DNA from: Pseudomonadota bacterium
GTDB taxonomy: Bacteria > Pseudomonadota > Alphaproteobacteria > Rhizobiales > Xanthobacteraceae
Assembly (NCBI GenBank): GCA_023404705.1
Contig: JAEYAU010000174.1
Location: forward strand, 1-64,000
Direction: 5' to 3'
Length of the DNA: 64,000 nt
The notes beneath the pieces were generated by a model, which was given only the letters and a program-made list of their open reading frames with translations, had not been told where the DNA came from and did not search any database. The stretch's first letter is position 1. The number at the start of each line of letters is the position of its first letter. This document shows positions 20,463-28,831 of this stretch, in pieces. A program made the translations under genes and the position numbers.

Positions 20463-21605
20463 CTACACCTCCTTGGCCACTTGATCGTGACAACACAGCC
20501 GTTCGATCAGATCGCGATACAACTCCACGGCTTCGTGAATGTCAGAGAGCGCAATATGCTCGTCGGTCTTGTGACACTGCTCGGCCAAGCCCGGACCGAT
20601 GACGATTGTGGGTGCGCCATTGAAGCCAGGCACGAGCGCCGAGGCATCCGTGAAGTAGGGAGCACCAGTGACCGCCGGCCGCTCGCCCCGGCGCCGCGCC
20701 AGAAGGTCGAGGAGCGGCTGGACGGCGGGCGCGTCCGGTTCGGTGGCGTAGCCCTTGAAGTCGGTCAGAACCTCGATCTCGGCCTCAGGCCCGAACATTC
20801 GCCGCAGACGCGCGAGCAGCTCGGCATGATCCTGACCCGGCAAGGTCCGGAAATCGACCGTGAAGCGCGCACTGTCAGGGATCACGTTGACGGCCTGGCC
20901 TCCCGTGATCGTGGTGACCGCCGCGGTCGGAGCGCCGAGGAGCGGATGCGATTCCTCGAAGCGAAGCGCCTGCACGGCGGCGATCCAGGCCGCCGCCTTG
21001 AGGATCGCATTGTCGCCCTCCTGCGGCATGGATGAATGCGCGGACTTGCCCTTCGCCGTGACGGCGACGCGGAACGAGCCCTTGTGAGCCGCGATCGGAC
21101 GGTTGGATGTGGGCTCGGCGACGATCAGCAATTCGGTCTCGCCCAGAACATTGCGCCGGGCGAGATCGAACGCGCCTTCGCATCCGGTCTCCTCACCGGC
21201 CGTGATGACGAAAGTCAGTCCGCGCCGGAACGGCGTGCCTCGGGCGAGCAGCGTGCAGGCAGCCGTGATGAACGCCGCGACACCGGATTTCATGTCGCAG
21301 CTTCCGCGGCCGTGGAGCTTGCCGTCGTCGACCACGGCCGCGAAAGGCGGATGACGCCATGGCGCGCTGCCGACCGGCACGACGTCGAGATGACCCGTGA
21401 AGGCGAGCGGCTTGCCGTTACCGGTCCCGCCGATCCTGGCGACCAGTGATGGGCGCCCCGGCGCGAACTCGTAACGCTCGACCGCAAACCCGCGCTCCTC
21501 GAGAAGCCGCGCGACGAAATCGGCGCAGTGCTTCTCCTCACCCGGCGGATTCACGGACGGAAATTCGACCAGCTTGCGCGCCAGCTCTACGGCATCGATC
21601 GACAT
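20463..21605 (-). CDS. M20-family metallopeptidase, ArgE/DapE type
   Basis: A 380-residue di-zinc deacylase of the acetylornithine deacetylase / succinyl-diaminopimelate desuccinylase family. Zn-binding FTGHLDVVPVG and GRGSCDMKSGVAAF are visible, as is the catalytic TAGEETGCEGAF with its double Glu. The sequence from GSFRVAVTAKGKSAHSSMPQ is the lid/dimerisation domain. ATG 21605 follows GGAGG by four bases. It sits 10 bp downstream of the LysR gene and is probably co-transcribed. An acylated amino acid is the likely substrate, but the specific function is open. Confidence 0.88.
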   Translation of the reverse strand: MSIDAVELARKLVEFPSVNPPGEEKHCADFVARLLEERGFAVERYEFAPGRPSLVARIGGTGNGKPLAFTGHLDVVPVGSAPWRHPPFAAVVDDGKLHGRGSCDMKSGVAAFITAACTLLARGTPFRRGLTFVITAGEETGCEGAFDLARRNVLGETELLIVAEPTSNRPIAAHKGSFRVAVTAKGKSAHSSMPQEGDNAILKAAAWIAAVQALRFEESHPLLGAPTAAVTTITGGQAVNVIPDSARFTVDFRTLPGQDHAELLARLRRMFGPEAEIEVLTDFKGYATEPDAPAVQPLLDLLARRRGERPAVTGAPYFTDASALVPGFNGAPTIVIGPGLAEQCHKTDEHIALSDIHEAVELYRDLIERLCCHDQVAKEV

Positions 21606-21615
21606 GGATCCTCCA

Positions 21616-22557
21616 CTACACTTCTTCCCTGAGCCGCAGGGATTTCGGCTGCGCGGCTTTGTTGCTCGCAAGATCGGCCGCGATTTCCTCCATGATCCAG
21701 GTCACGAAGGCTTCGATCTGCGGGCGCGCGCGGTCCTCGCGGCGATAGACGAGACGATGCGCCACGGCCGTAATGCCGAGTGGGCCGAACGGCATGACGA
21801 GCTCGCCGCTGCGCAGCATTCCCGAGGCCTGCAGGTTCGATTCCAGGATCATGCCCAATCCATCGCGCGCCGCCATCAGGCCGTGGAAGGCGCGGTCGAA
21901 GGTCAGTGCGCGCCGGGGCAGCATGACGTGCGGCGCGTGGCGCGCGATCCATTGGTCCCACTGGACGACGCTGCGGATCGAGTGGATCAGCGGCACATTG
22001 CTGATGTCCGCCACACGCGCGAGCCGATACTGACGAACGAAGTCGGGGCTCGCCAGCGGCAGGATCGTCTCCTCGGTGAGGACAATGCTCTCGCAGGCCT
22101 CGGGCACCGGACGATTGTACTGGATGTCGATCATGCAGCCGTCGTCGCCCAGCTTCGCCGGCTCGTGACCGGCGAACAGCGTCAGATCGATCTCCGGATG
22201 GCGCGCGAGGAACGAGCCGATGCGCGGAACGAGCCAGAGCGTCGCCAGGCTCGGCGCCGAATGCAGCATCAGTCGCTGCACCGACCCCTCCGACGAGAAG
22301 CGGCTCGTCGCGACCGCGATGCGGGTGAAACTTTCGCCGAGCGCGTTCGCATAAGCGACCGCGTCCTCGGTCGGCTGCACGGTGCGATTGCGGCGTACGA
22401 ACAGGGGCTTGCCGAGAATGTCCTCGAGCATGCGGATCTGATGGCTCACGGCCGACGGCGTCACGTTGAGCTGCTCGGCCGCGCGCGCGAAGCTGCCGGT
22501 CTCCATGACGGCCGCAAAGGTCTGCAGGCATTTGAGCGGCGGCATGCCTCGAAGCAT
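21616..22557 (-). CDS. LysR-family transcriptional regulator (GcvA-like)
   Basis: A 313-residue regulator with an N-terminal winged helix (LQTFAAVMETGSFARAAEQL, then VTPSAVSHQIRMLED) and a C-terminal substrate-binding domain. The sequence resembles the GcvA/AmpR branch. It is divergent from the SAF-domain dehydrogenase gene over 237 bp, the usual arrangement for a LysR protein controlling its neighbour, and co-directional with the M20 peptidase. The effector is unknown; a substrate of the dehydrogenase/TRAP cluster is the first guess. Confidence 0.9.
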   Translation of the reverse strand: MLRGMPPLKCLQTFAAVMETGSFARAAEQLNVTPSAVSHQIRMLEDILGKPLFVRRNRTVQPTEDAVAYANALGESFTRIAVATSRFSSEGSVQRLMLHSAPSLATLWLVPRIGSFLARHPEIDLTLFAGHEPAKLGDDGCMIDIQYNRPVPEACESIVLTEETILPLASPDFVRQYRLARVADISNVPLIHSIRSVVQWDQWIARHAPHVMLPRRALTFDRAFHGLMAARDGLGMILESNLQASGMLRSGELVMPFGPLGITAVAHRLVYRREDRARPQIEAFVTWIMEEIAADLASNKAAQPKSLRLREEV

Positions 22558-22794
22558 CGGTGAAATCCCCTCATCGATTTCGCCAGTTTATTTCGTTTCC
22601 GTGAATTTGGCATCCTTGTTAGCGTGCCCGAAAGGGACGCCGACGGCCAGGTCAACAAGGGCCGCGGGAGACATCCGGGGTGCCATCGTGGGATGGCCAT
22701 GGACGCGATGCCCCAGGGGCTTGCATCCGACCGTTCGCTTCCTGCCGCTCTCGTCACCTGACGGACGCCCCGGCGCAGTCGGAGGACATTTCAT

Positions 22795-24153
22795 ATGAAT
22801 TTGCATCGCATGCTTCTCGAGCGGAAGGCGGCCGGAAAGCCAGTCACGGTCGGCCTCATCGGCGCCGGCAAGTTCGGCACCATGTTCGCCAGCCAATGCC
22901 GGCTGACCGAGGGCATGCATCTGGTCGGCGTCGCCGATCTCAACCCCGATCGCGCGCGCTCGCAACTCAAGCTCGGGTCGTGGCCCGAGGAGCAGTATGC
23001 GGCGACATCGATCGACGACGCGCTGAAGAGCGGCCGCACCGCGATCCTCGACAATGCGGATCCACTGGTCGCCCATCCCGCGATCGAGGTGATCATCGAA
23101 GCGACCGGCGATCCCGGCGCCGGCATCCGGTTCGCGCTGAAGGCGATCGAGAACGGCAAGCATATCGTGATGGTGAACGTCGAGGCCGACGCGGTCGCGG
23201 GACCGATCCTGGCGCGCAAGGCGCGCGAGGCCGACGTCGTCTACACCCTCGCCTGGGGAGATCAGCCGGCGCTCATTTGCGATCACGTCGATTGGGCGCG
23301 CAGCTGCGGCTTCCGCGTCGTCGCGGCCGGCAAAGGGACGCGCTATCACCCGACCTATCACCAGTCCACGCCGGACACGGTCTGGGACATCCTCGACAAG
23401 TACATGAAGATCCGGGATCGCAAGTCGATCAATCCAAAGATGTTCAACTCCTTCGTCGACGGCACGAAGTCGGGCATCGAGATGACGGCGGTCTGCAATG
23501 CGACCGGGCTGCATGCGCAGTCGGAAGGCCTCTCGTTCCCGCCGGCGACACGCTTCGAGCATGCCGAGATCTGCAAGCCCCGCTCGGCCGGCGGCGTGCT
23601 CGAGAAGGCGGGCGTCACCGAGGTCACGTCGTCGGTCTACCGTGACGAGAAAGATGTGCAGCACTCGCTGGTGATGGGCACCTATGTGGTGTTCGAAAGC
23701 GATAGCGCCTATTCGCAGGAGTGCTTCCGCGAGTATTCGATGCTGCAGGACTCCTCGGGCCGCTATGCCTGCCTCTACCGGCCGATCCACATGATCGGCC
23801 TCGAGCTCGGCTATTCAGTCGCGTCGGCGGCGCTGCGCAAGGAGCCGACCGGCGCGCCGATCTGCTTCAACTCCGACGTGGTCGCGACCGCGAAGCGCGA
23901 CCTCAAGCCGGGCGAGATGCTGGACGGCGAAGGCGGCTTCTGCGTGTGGGGCAAGCAGACGCCGGCCGAGACCTCGTTGGCGCAGGGCTATCTGCCGCTC
24001 GGCCTCGCCCATAACGTCAAGCTGAAGAACCCCATCAAGACCGGCGAGCGGCTGAAGTGGAGCGATGTCGAGTACGACGCGAACAGCCTGGCCGTGAAGG
24101 TCCGGCGCGAGATGGAAGCCGCGTTCGCCAAGCCAAACGCCAAGGTGGCGTGA
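22795..24153 (+). CDS. NAD(P)-dependent homoserine-dehydrogenase-like oxidoreductase with C-terminal SAF domain
   Basis: A 452-residue cytoplasmic protein. A Rossmann fold begins VGLIGAGKFGTMFASQC, followed by a catalytic domain resembling homoserine dehydrogenase (IIEATGDPGAGIRFALKAIE). The last 100 residues resemble a SAF domain (TAKRDLKPGEMLDGEGGF). The fusion is seen in catabolic clusters for sugar acids and related compounds, but no function is established that I can apply here. It precedes the TRAP binding protein by 107 bp on the same strand and lies opposite the LysR gene. Confidence 0.75.
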   Translation: MNLHRMLLERKAAGKPVTVGLIGAGKFGTMFASQCRLTEGMHLVGVADLNPDRARSQLKLGSWPEEQYAATSIDDALKSGRTAILDNADPLVAHPAIEVIIEATGDPGAGIRFALKAIENGKHIVMVNVEADAVAGPILARKAREADVVYTLAWGDQPALICDHVDWARSCGFRVVAAGKGTRYHPTYHQSTPDTVWDILDKYMKIRDRKSINPKMFNSFVDGTKSGIEMTAVCNATGLHAQSEGLSFPPATRFEHAEICKPRSAGGVLEKAGVTEVTSSVYRDEKDVQHSLVMGTYVVFESDSAYSQECFREYSMLQDSSGRYACLYRPIHMIGLELGYSVASAALRKEPTGAPICFNSDVVATAKRDLKPGEMLDGEGGFCVWGKQTPAETSLAQGYLPLGLAHNVKLKNPIKTGERLKWSDVEYDANSLAVKVRREMEAAFAKPNAKVA

Positions 24154-24260
24154 GGCTTCGGTCATTCTGAAGACGATCCGAACTCGCCGCTAGAGCGGGG
24201 CGGACAAGACGAGGAAACATTCACGGCCTACCGGGCCGACCGATATCAGGGAGAGTGTTG

Positions 24261-25256
24261 ATGAGTGATCGTGGGAAGACCAGAGTGACCCGCCGCGCGT
24301 TTACGGGTGGCCTTGCAGCGGCTGCCGGGCTCTGGGCCATGCCGAGCGTACTGCGCGCGCAGAAGCTGAGCTGGATCGGCGCGAGCGCCGCTGCACAGCA
24401 GGACTTTATCGGCATCTCGCTCGACTTCTACGGCAAGCGGCTCGGCGAGCTGACCAAGGGCCAGATCACCGTCACCAACCACCACGCGGGCTCGCTCGGC
24501 GGTGAGCGCGAGCACATCGAGGCCATCCAGCAGGGCGCGATCCATGTCGGCTCGCCCGGGCACGGCGTCATCGCCGGCGTCTATCGGCCGGCCGAGGTGT
24601 GGAGCCACCCGTATCTATTCAAGGATGTCGCGCACAAGGACCGCGTCTGGGATGCGGTCAGGGTGGAGTATTCGGAGGACCTCGCGAAAGCCGCGCGCGT
24701 GCGGACGATCGCGGCGATCCCGCGCATGCCGCGCATGCTCTCCTGCAACCGCGTCGTGAAGACGCCGACCGACATGAAGGGGCTGAAGATCCGCGTCCCC
24801 GAGACCGCCCTCTGGCGGCGCACCTTCGAGCTGTTCGGCGCCTCGCCGACGCCGCTCCCCTTCCCCGAGGTTTTCCAGGCGCTCAAGTCCGGCGTCATCG
24901 ACGGGCAAGAGAACCCGATGGGCCTCACCTACAACTCGGGCATCTTCGACGCCAACACGCATATGTCGCTCACCGAGCACATGATGCAGGACAATTGCAT
25001 CCTGGTCTCGCAGACCGTCTATGCAGGACTGAGCGAAGAGCTGCGGAAGGCCGTCGACCAGGCGGGGCGCGACATGGAAGCCGAGATCCGGCCGCGCGTC
25101 ATCGCGGACGACGCGCAGATCCTCGAGAAGGTGAAGGCGAAGAAGATCGTCATCTCCGAGGTCGACAAGGCAGCCTTCGCCAAGACCGTGGCCAATCTCC
25201 CCAACGAGTTTCCGGCCGGTAAGAAATGGGTGGAGCGCTTCGCGCAAGTCTCGTGA
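24261..25256 (+). CDS. dctP: TRAP transporter substrate-binding protein DctP
   Basis: A 331-residue periplasmic binding protein of the TRAP family. A twin-arginine-like signal (VTRRAFTGGLAAAAGLWAMP) suggests export in folded form. The family motif region is visible around KGLKIRVPETALWRR and the substrate-contacting segment QALKSGVIDGQENPMG. ATG 24261 follows GGGAG. It heads the dctP-dctQ-dctM-SDR run. TRAP systems take up carboxylates with sodium; the ligand cannot be told. Confidence 0.92.
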   Translation: MSDRGKTRVTRRAFTGGLAAAAGLWAMPSVLRAQKLSWIGASAAAQQDFIGISLDFYGKRLGELTKGQITVTNHHAGSLGGEREHIEAIQQGAIHVGSPGHGVIAGVYRPAEVWSHPYLFKDVAHKDRVWDAVRVEYSEDLAKAARVRTIAAIPRMPRMLSCNRVVKTPTDMKGLKIRVPETALWRRTFELFGASPTPLPFPEVFQALKSGVIDGQENPMGLTYNSGIFDANTHMSLTEHMMQDNCILVSQTVYAGLSEELRKAVDQAGRDMEAEIRPRVIADDAQILEKVKAKKIVISEVDKAAFAKTVANLPNEFPAGKKWVERFAQVS

Positions 25257-25272
25257 TCGCGTCTCGACGCGG

Positions 25273-25300
25273 CGGACGCCCGGCTTTTTCCGGGCGTCCG
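25273..25300 (+). terminator. Strong intercistronic hairpin between dctP and dctQ
   Basis: A perfect 11-bp stem CGGACGCCCGG / CCGGGCGTCCG encloses the loop CTTTTT. There is no long T-run after it. It lies 17 bp after the dctP stop and 25 bp before dctQ, and would attenuate read-through or protect the dctP message so that the binding protein is made in excess. Confidence 0.7.
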
Positions 25301-25325
25301 TTCGCATTTCCGGTTGGACCATGAC

Positions 25326-25826
25326 ATGACGGCGATCATCAGCAGGCTTTCGGGCTGGGCGACGGAAGTCGCCAAGCTCTTCCTCGGCGTGTGGGTCGCC
25401 GCAATCGTGCTCATCACGCTGGCGGCCGTGTGGTGGCGCTATGTCATCAATTCGCCGATCGCCTGGATCGAGCAGGTCTCGAACATCCTGTTCATCTGGA
25501 TCACCTTCGTCGGCGCGGCCGTGCTCTACCGCCAGAAGCTGCATATCGGCGTCGACATGTTCATCGAGCTGCTGCAGGGCCGCGCCAAGCAGGTCATGTT
25601 CTGGGTCATCGAAGCCGGCAATATGCTCTTCGTCACCGTGCTGCTGATCTACAGCCTCAAACTCTCGATCGACGTGCTGCCGAACACCTATGGCGCGCTC
25701 GATATCTCGCCGGCCTGGTTCTACTTCTCGGCGCCGGTCTCCTGCGTGATGATGCTGCTCTACTTCCTCGAGAAGATCGTCGATCCGTCGAAGCGGCGGC
25801 CCGAAGGCGTGGCGGGCGAGTTCTGA
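25326..25826 (+). CDS. dctQ: TRAP transporter small permease DctQ
   Basis: A 166-residue small membrane subunit with four predicted helices. The family features are visible: WWRYVINSPIAWIEQVSNIL in the second helix region and LYRQKLHIGVDMFIELL in the loop. ATG 25326 is chosen over an in-frame TTG at 25314. Its stop overlaps the dctM start by one base (TGATG). Confidence 0.9.
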   Translation: MTAIISRLSGWATEVAKLFLGVWVAAIVLITLAAVWWRYVINSPIAWIEQVSNILFIWITFVGAAVLYRQKLHIGVDMFIELLQGRAKQVMFWVIEAGNMLFVTVLLIYSLKLSIDVLPNTYGALDISPAWFYFSAPVSCVMMLLYFLEKIVDPSKRRPEGVAGEF

Positions 25827-27118
25827 TGGGCAGCATCCTCATCGGCGGCTTCTTTCTCCTGCTCGCGCTGTCGTTCCCGATCGGCTTCGCGCTCGGCCTC
25901 TCCACCGTGGGCGCGATCTGGTGGCAGGGCTCGCTGCCCATGTCGCTGCTGGCACAGCGCACGCTGGTCGGCGCCGACAGTTATGCCCTACTCGCGATTC
26001 CGTTCTTCATCCTCGCCGGCAACCTGATGAACGGCGGCGGCATCACGGATCAGATCATCCGGCTCGCCAATGCGATGGTCGGGCGCTTTCGGGGCGGCCT
26101 CGCGCTCACCTCGGTGACGGCGGCTATGATCTTCTCGGGGCTCTCCGGATCGGCGGCCGCGGACGCGGCAGCGCTTGGCAAGGTGCTGATCCCGGCGATG
26201 AAGAAGCAGGGCTATGGCGGCGGCTTCGCGGCCGCGCTGATGGCCTCGGCCTGCGTCAACGGGCCGATCATCCCGCCCTCGATCCCGCTGGTGATCTACG
26301 GGCTGTCGGCCGCCAAAGGCGTGTCGATCATCGCACTGTTCCTCGGCGGCATCTTTCCCGGCGTGCTGCTCGGCATCGCGCTGATGGTCGCGGCGTATTG
26401 GATCGCGGTGCGGCGCAACTACCCGACCTATGAGGCCGTGCCGCTGCGCGAGATCCCGCGGCTGATCGGGCCCGCGATGTGGGCCTTGATGATGCCGGTG
26501 ATCATCCTGGTCGGCGTCACTGGCGGCGTCGTCACGGTAACCGAGAGTGCGACCCTCGCCGTGGTTTACGCGGCCCTCGTCGGCTTCTTCGTCTATCGCG
26601 AGCTGAACTGGCGCACGATCTTCCCGATCCTGGTGCAGACCGCGCTCGACACCGCGCTGGTCACCTTCATCATCGCGCTCTCGGCCGGCTTCGGCTGGCT
26701 GCTCGCGGTCTCGGGCATGCCGCGCGCGGCCGCGGCCTGGATCGCCTCGGTGTCGAGCGATCCCCTGGTGATCCTGATGATCATCAACGTGTTCCTGCTG
26801 CTGATCGGCATCTTCATGGAGCCGCTGCCCGCGATGTTCATCCTCATCCCGGTGCTGGTGCCGGTGGTGCAGGCGGTCGGCATCGATCTCGTCCATTTCG
26901 GACTCGTGATGGTGTTCAACCTCTGCCTCGGCTTGATCACGCCGCCGGTCGGCATCCTGCTCTACATCTGCGCGAACTTCGCGGGCGTGAAGCTCGAGGA
27001 GGAGAGCCGCGAGCTCGGGCCGTTCCTGCTCGCCGGCATCGCCGTGCTGGTGATCATCTCGGTCTTCCCCGCGACGGTGCTCTGGCTGCCGCGCGTCCTC
27101 ATCGGCTACACGGGCTGA
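25826..27118 (+). CDS. dctM: TRAP transporter large permease DctM
   Basis: A 430-residue integral membrane protein with about 12 helices. Family motifs include ALLAIPFFILAGNLMNGGG, MIFSGLSGSAAADAAALG and MASACVNGPIIPPSIPLV. It ends seven bases before the SDR gene starts, so the two share a transcript. It is the sodium-coupled channel subunit of the TRAP system. Confidence 0.93.
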   Translation: MGSILIGGFFLLLALSFPIGFALGLSTVGAIWWQGSLPMSLLAQRTLVGADSYALLAIPFFILAGNLMNGGGITDQIIRLANAMVGRFRGGLALTSVTAAMIFSGLSGSAAADAAALGKVLIPAMKKQGYGGGFAAALMASACVNGPIIPPSIPLVIYGLSAAKGVSIIALFLGGIFPGVLLGIALMVAAYWIAVRRNYPTYEAVPLREIPRLIGPAMWALMMPVIILVGVTGGVVTVTESATLAVVYAALVGFFVYRELNWRTIFPILVQTALDTALVTFIIALSAGFGWLLAVSGMPRAAAAWIASVSSDPLVILMIINVFLLLIGIFMEPLPAMFILIPVLVPVVQAVGIDLVHFGLVMVFNLCLGLITPPVGILLYICANFAGVKLEEESRELGPFLLAGIAVLVIISVFPATVLWLPRVLIGYTG

Positions 27119-27123
27119 CACAC

Positions 27124-27918
27124 ATGACCAAGAGACTGCAGGATCGCGTGGCGCTGGTGTTCGGCGCAGGATCGGTGGGTCCCGGCTGGGGAAACGGCAA
27201 GGCAAGCGCCGTCGCCTATGCGCGCGAAGGCGCGAAGGTGGTCTGCGTCGACATCAACCTGAAGGCCGCCGAGGAAACCGCGCAGATCATCGCCAAGGAA
27301 GGCGGACAGGCCGAGCCCCTCGCCTGCGACGTCACGAAGCTCGCCGACGTCGAGCAGGTCGTTGCCCGCACCGAAAAGGCGTTTGGTTCAGTCGATATCC
27401 TTCACAACAATGTCGGCCACACCAAGATGGGTGGCCCGCCGGATCTCACCGAGGACGACTGGCGGCGCGAGATCGATCTCAACGTCACGGGCATGTTCTT
27501 CGCCTGCAAGGTCGTGATCCCCTCGATGGCCACACGCCAGAAGGGCGTCATCACCAACATCTCGTCCGCGGCCGGCATCCGCTACACGGGCTATCCGTAT
27601 GCGAGCTACTACGCGGCCAAGGGCGCCGTGAACCAGTTCACGATCGGCATCGCGCTGCAGTACGCGCGCGCGGGAATCCGCTGCAATGCCATCCTGCCCG
27701 GACTGATGGACACGCCGCTGATCTATCAGCAGATCAGCGGGCAATACGCCTCGCCCGACGACATGGTGAAGGAGCGCCACGCCGCCTCGCCGACCGGCCG
27801 CATGGGCACCGGCTGGGACATCGCCAACGCGGCCGTGTTCCTGGCGAGCGACGACGCCGCCTACATCAACGCGGTCTGCCTGCCGGTCGACGGCGGCTTC
27901 ACGGCGCGGTGTGCCTAG
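27124..27918 (+). CDS. Short-chain dehydrogenase/reductase of the GPGWGNGKA subgroup
   Basis: A 264-residue SDR. The nucleotide-binding loop reads FGAGSVGPGWGNGKASAVA instead of the usual TGxxxGIG, a variant found in a distinct SDR subgroup. The catalytic Ser lies in NISSAAG and the Tyr/Lys in YASYYAAKGAV. The C-terminal ends FTARCA. It follows dctM by five bp, so it probably oxidises or reduces the TRAP substrate or an early intermediate. Its stop codon overlaps that of the convergent decarboxylase gene (shared CTAG). Confidence 0.88.
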   Translation: MTKRLQDRVALVFGAGSVGPGWGNGKASAVAYAREGAKVVCVDINLKAAEETAQIIAKEGGQAEPLACDVTKLADVEQVVARTEKAFGSVDILHNNVGHTKMGGPPDLTEDDWRREIDLNVTGMFFACKVVIPSMATRQKGVITNISSAAGIRYTGYPYASYYAAKGAVNQFTIGIALQYARAGIRCNAILPGLMDTPLIYQQISGQYASPDDMVKERHAASPTGRMGTGWDIANAAVFLASDDAAYINAVCLPVDGGFTARCA

Positions 27919-28694
27919 GCGCGCTTCGCTCGGGCCTGCTCCACCCAGAGATCCCACGGGCGTTGCACCTGCCCCTCGACGGTCTGGATGCAGGCCTGGC
28001 TCTCGCCTTCGGTGAGATAGGTCACGTCGCCGAGCTGCGAGGCCTGCAGCTGATAGCGCGCATTCAGCTCGGCATAGACCGCGCGATAGACGGCTTGCTG
28101 CACCGAGCCGCCGACGACGGTCGAGCCATGGCCGCGCATCAGCACGATGTCATGGTCGGCAAGGCAATCCGCGAGAGCGGCACCGAGCTTATTGCTGCTG
28201 ATCAGCAGGTTGGTGGCGTCTCCGCCCACATCGCGAATCTCGAAGACCGGAGCGCCCTGCCCGATGAAGCCGGCCATGTGAAAGATCGCTTGCAAACGCA
28301 CGCCCCTCACCACGCTCAGCGGCACGATCGAATGGGAATGGCTGTGCACGATCGCCATCACCTCGGGGCGCTTGCGATAGATCTCGCCGTGAATGAAGCG
28401 CTCGAGATAGACCCTGCGGCCGCCCGCGTTCACGGGCTCGCTGTCGAGCGTATATTCGAGGATGTCCTCCGCAGTGACGCGGCCGGGCGCCATGTTGCGG
28501 GCGAGCAGGAAGCGGTCCGGCTGCGTGTCGTGGCGGGCGCTGATGTGCCCGAACGCATCGACCACGCCCTGCTCGAAGAGGATGTGATTGGCGACGACGA
28601 GGTCCTCGATCAAGGCGGCGCCGGCCGAAGGGCTCGCCGCAGCATCACGGACAGTGCTCGACGGAGCGCGACCGTCGTCATGGTTCGGGCACAT
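27915..28694 (-). CDS. Class II aldolase/adducin-family protein, possible aromatic decarboxylase
   Basis: A 259-residue protein of the class II aldolase fold. The zinc site is visible: GHISARHDTQPDRFL near the start, and AIVHSHSHSIVPLSVVRG with the His pair, then RGHGSTVVGGSV. The subgroup includes enzymes that decarboxylate hydroxy-aromatic dicarboxylates, such as PhtC-type phthalate and HMPD-type pyridine decarboxylases. Because it is divergent from a MobA-like monooxygenase, such a role is plausible here. ATG 28694 is chosen; a longer frame upstream lacks coding character. Confidence 0.75.
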   Translation of the reverse strand: MCPNHDDGRAPSSTVRDAAASPSAGAALIEDLVVANHILFEQGVVDAFGHISARHDTQPDRFLLARNMAPGRVTAEDILEYTLDSEPVNAGGRRVYLERFIHGEIYRKRPEVMAIVHSHSHSIVPLSVVRGVRLQAIFHMAGFIGQGAPVFEIRDVGGDATNLLISSNKLGAALADCLADHDIVLMRGHGSTVVGGSVQQAVYRAVYAELNARYQLQASQLGDVTYLTEGESQACIQTVEGQVQRPWDLWVEQARAKRA

Positions 28695-28831
28695 CGGGCG
28701 CTTCACTCCGGAAGGGGTGCGTGACAGGTTCGCACACGGTCCTAGCCGCCCTGCGGGCCGTGCCGCAAGGGTCGAATTGAGACGCGTCGTTCCGGCTGAT
28801 AAGAAGCGGTCAGACAATTCGCGGAGGCGGC

